NCBI GenBank assembly: GCA_934408705.1
Contig: CAKRVL010000122.1
Coordinates: forward strand, 1 to 6,428
Direction of reading: 5' to 3'
From: an uncultured Blautia sp.
GTDB taxonomy: Bacteria; Bacillota; Clostridia; Lachnospirales; Lachnospiraceae
Length of the DNA stretch: 6,428 bases
Part shown: positions 4,600 through 6,428 of the stretch, piece after piece
Position numbering within the stretch: the stretch's first letter is position 1
How the letters are laid out: the number at the start of each line of letters is the position of its first letter
Made by a program: the position numbers and the translations under genes
The notes under the pieces: model-generated
What the model saw: only the letters and a program-made list of their open reading frames with translations
Database searches by the model: none
What the model was told of the DNA's origin: nothing

Positions 4600-6428
4600 T
4601 TGACAACAAACAATTCGAATATACGAGAAATTAATTCTGTTACTTCACCAGTAATGCCTTTACAAGTTCTAAAAACTTACTTCGGATACGACTCCTTCCG
4701 GGAGGGGCAAGGAGAAATTATAGATACCATTTTAAGTGGAAGAGATGCGCTGGCAATTATGCCGACAGGGGCTGGAAAATCCCTTTGTTATCAGGTTCCG
4801 GCGCTGCTTTTGCCAGGGATTACATTAGTGGTTTCACCACTGATCTCACTTATGCAGGATCAGGTGAAATCTCTGAATGAAGCAGGAATTCACGCGGCTT
4901 ATATTAATTCTTCACTGACTGAGGGACAGATTAATAAGGCTCTTTCTTTTGCTGCAAGAGGAGTTTACAAGATCATTTACGTAGCACCAGAGCGACTGGA
5001 AACAGCTTCATTTCTAAGCTTCGCGCTCCATACTCCTATCTCCATGGTAACTGTAGACGAGGCCCACTGTATCTCACAATGGGGACAGGATTTCCGTCCA
5101 AGTTACTTAAAAATCATAGATTTTGTGGAACAGCTGCCTGGAAATCCAATCATCAGTGCTTTCACCGCCACTGCCACAGAAGTCGTAAAAAATGACATTG
5201 CAAGAATACTGAAACTGAAAAATCCCAACATAGTTGTAACTGGCTTTGACAGAGAAAATCTATACTATCAGGTAGAGCATCTCACTGGAAAACAGAAGGA
5301 TATATTTATCCAAAATTACATAGAAACCCATCCGTACGAAAGTGGAATCATCTATTGTGCCACCAGAAAAAGCGTGGATACTTTGTATGAGAAATTATTG
5401 AAGCAAGGCGTCTCTGTCACCCGCTATCACGCTGGAATGAACAACGATATCCGAAAAAAAAGTCAGGATGATTTCATCTATGACCGCGCTCAGGTTGTGA
5501 TTGCCACCAATGCTTTTGGCATGGGAATTGACAAATCCAATGTGCGTTTCGTCATCCACTACAACATGCCTCAGAGCATGGAAAACTATTACCAGGAAGC
5601 TGGCCGTGCCGGACGTGATGGTGAACCTGCAAAATGTATCCTTCTCTTTTCCACCCAGGATGTGATGATCAGCAAGCTGCTTCTTGGAAGCAAAGACTTT
5701 GAGGGTATGGATTTCCAGGAAATGGAACAGGTAAAACACCAGGATTCCCGCCGTCTCCAGCTTATGGAAAGCTACTGTATGACCACCTCCTGCCTGCGCA
5801 ATTACATCCTGGAATACTTCGGAGAAGCCACACATCAGCCTTGTAATAATTGCGGCAACTGCCACCAGGAATTTGAAGAACTGGATATGACCCTGGATGC
5901 CAAATGGGTAGTCGGCTGCATCACCGAAATGCGCGGCCGTTATGGCCAGGCTCTGGTAATCGGCACCCTCCTGGGCTCCAAAAAAGCCCGTCTGAAGGAC
6001 ATTGGCGCCACCTCCTACAACTGCTATGGTCAGTTAGAGAACCGCACCGAAACCGACCTACGGCTCCTTATAAGCCAGATGATTCGTATGAGTTATATCA
6101 TCCAGACAGAAGGAGAATACAGTGTTTTAAAAGCAGGAAATATTGCAGATTTACAAAATAAAAATTCAAAAATTATAATAAAAAAATTCAAAGAAAAAGA
6201 GAAAATATTAACCACAAAGAAACACAGAACTCCATTTAAAAAAGACAGTTTTTCTGCTTCCCCTGAAAGCTCATCCACTGAATCCACCGCCACAAACTCC
6301 AGCCGCAATTCTGCCCTTTTTGAAGCCTTACGTCAGCTCCGGCTCCAGATTGCCAAGGAAGAATCTGTCCCTCCCTACATCGTCTTCACCGACAGAACCC
6401 TTATCGATATGTGCAGTAAACTTCCTCA
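4600..6428 (+). CDS. recQ: ATP-dependent DNA helicase RecQ (3' end beyond window)
   Basis: A 3'-5' superfamily 2 DNA helicase for recombination and fork repair; 609 codons are visible with no stop. Helicase domain: a Q-motif-like FREGQ (33-37), Walker A MPTGAGKS (54-61, K60), DEAH (153-156) followed by the aromatic-rich loop CISQWGQDFRPSY, FTATAT (188-193), motif V IATNAFGMGID (301-311) and motif VI QEAGRAGRDG (332-341). The zinc site is C398, C415, C418 and C421, with the same 17-3-3 spacing as E. coli RecQ. The RQC winged helix spans about 430-515. A lysine-rich then serine-rich linker runs about 518-570, and an HRDC domain begins near 571 (SALFEALRQLR) and is cut by the window edge. It starts at TTG with an AGGAGGT site. 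It lies 71 bp after the TetR gene on the same strand, so co-transcription is possible. Confidence 0.95.
   Translation, partial: MTTNNSNIREINSVTSPVMPLQVLKTYFGYDSFREGQGEIIDTILSGRDALAIMPTGAGKSLCYQVPALLLPGITLVVSPLISLMQDQVKSLNEAGIHAAYINSSLTEGQINKALSFAARGVYKIIYVAPERLETASFLSFALHTPISMVTVDEAHCISQWGQDFRPSYLKIIDFVEQLPGNPIISAFTATATEVVKNDIARILKLKNPNIVVTGFDRENLYYQVEHLTGKQKDIFIQNYIETHPYESGIIYCATRKSVDTLYEKLLKQGVSVTRYHAGMNNDIRKKSQDDFIYDRAQVVIATNAFGMGIDKSNVRFVIHYNMPQSMENYYQEAGRAGRDGEPAKCILLFSTQDVMISKLLLGSKDFEGMDFQEMEQVKHQDSRRLQLMESYCMTTSCLRNYILEYFGEATHQPCNNCGNCHQEFEELDMTLDAKWVVGCITEMRGRYGQALVIGTLLGSKKARLKDIGATSYNCYGQLENRTETDLRLLISQMIRMSYIIQTEGEYSVLKAGNIADLQNKNSKIIIKKFKEKEKILTTKKHRTPFKKDSFSASPESSSTESTATNSSRNSALFEALRQLRLQIAKEESVPPYIVFTDRTLIDMCSKLP

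Noticed and set aside
4600..4623. TTGACA at 4600-4605 as a -35 box
   Set aside because: It coincides with the recQ start codon, and the nearest -10-like TATACG is only 14 nt away, too close for a normal promoter.
4654..4656. ATG (codon 19) as recQ start
   Set aside because: No Shine-Dalgarno sequence precedes it, while the TTG at 4600 has AGGAGGT at good spacing.
5395..5865. Minus-strand frame of 156 codons inside recQ
   Set aside because: It runs opposite recQ motifs V and VI and the zinc site, which fix the real reading frame.

Overview
The window looks like chromosomal DNA of a low-to-moderate GC anaerobic Firmicute, most likely a gut Lachnospiraceae (Blautia/Dorea/Ruminococcus-like). 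This is inferred from strong AGGAGG-type ribosome binding sites, GTG and TTG starts backed by those sites, a short DtxR-type regulator, a short clostridial-type GlgB and a RecQ with an HRDC tail. No 16S rRNA or other marker is present, so the assignment stays at family level.

Layout. 1-130: window edge, with only a doubtful partial minus-strand frame. 131-1150 (-): an aldo/keto reductase of the YghZ/AKR14 type. 1151-1371: divergent promoter region holding a good promoter for each direction and a palindrome over the reductase -35 box. 1372-1740 (+): a compact DtxR/MntR-type metal-dependent repressor with a GTG start. 1741-2007: a convergent gap that is almost entirely secondary structure, made of a 73-nt composite hairpin terminator followed by a ~186-bp MITE-like palindromic element with 15-bp inverted ends. 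2008-3789 (-): glgB, glycogen branching enzyme. 3790-3979: divergent promoter region with a strong plus-strand promoter and a perfect 14-nt palindrome. 3980-4528 (+): a TetR-family regulator. 4600-6428 (+): recQ, starting at TTG and running off the right edge inside the HRDC domain.

The genes do not form one pathway. There are two divergent regulator/enzyme pairs, DtxR-type with aldo/keto reductase and TetR with glgB, and in each pair shared control is plausible but unproven. recQ lies 71 bp behind the TetR gene with no convincing terminator between them, so read-through is likely. I found no evidence of a novel multi-gene system such as a defence island, secondary-metabolite cluster, phage or CRISPR array. 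The most unusual content is the non-coding element that abuts the end of glgB.
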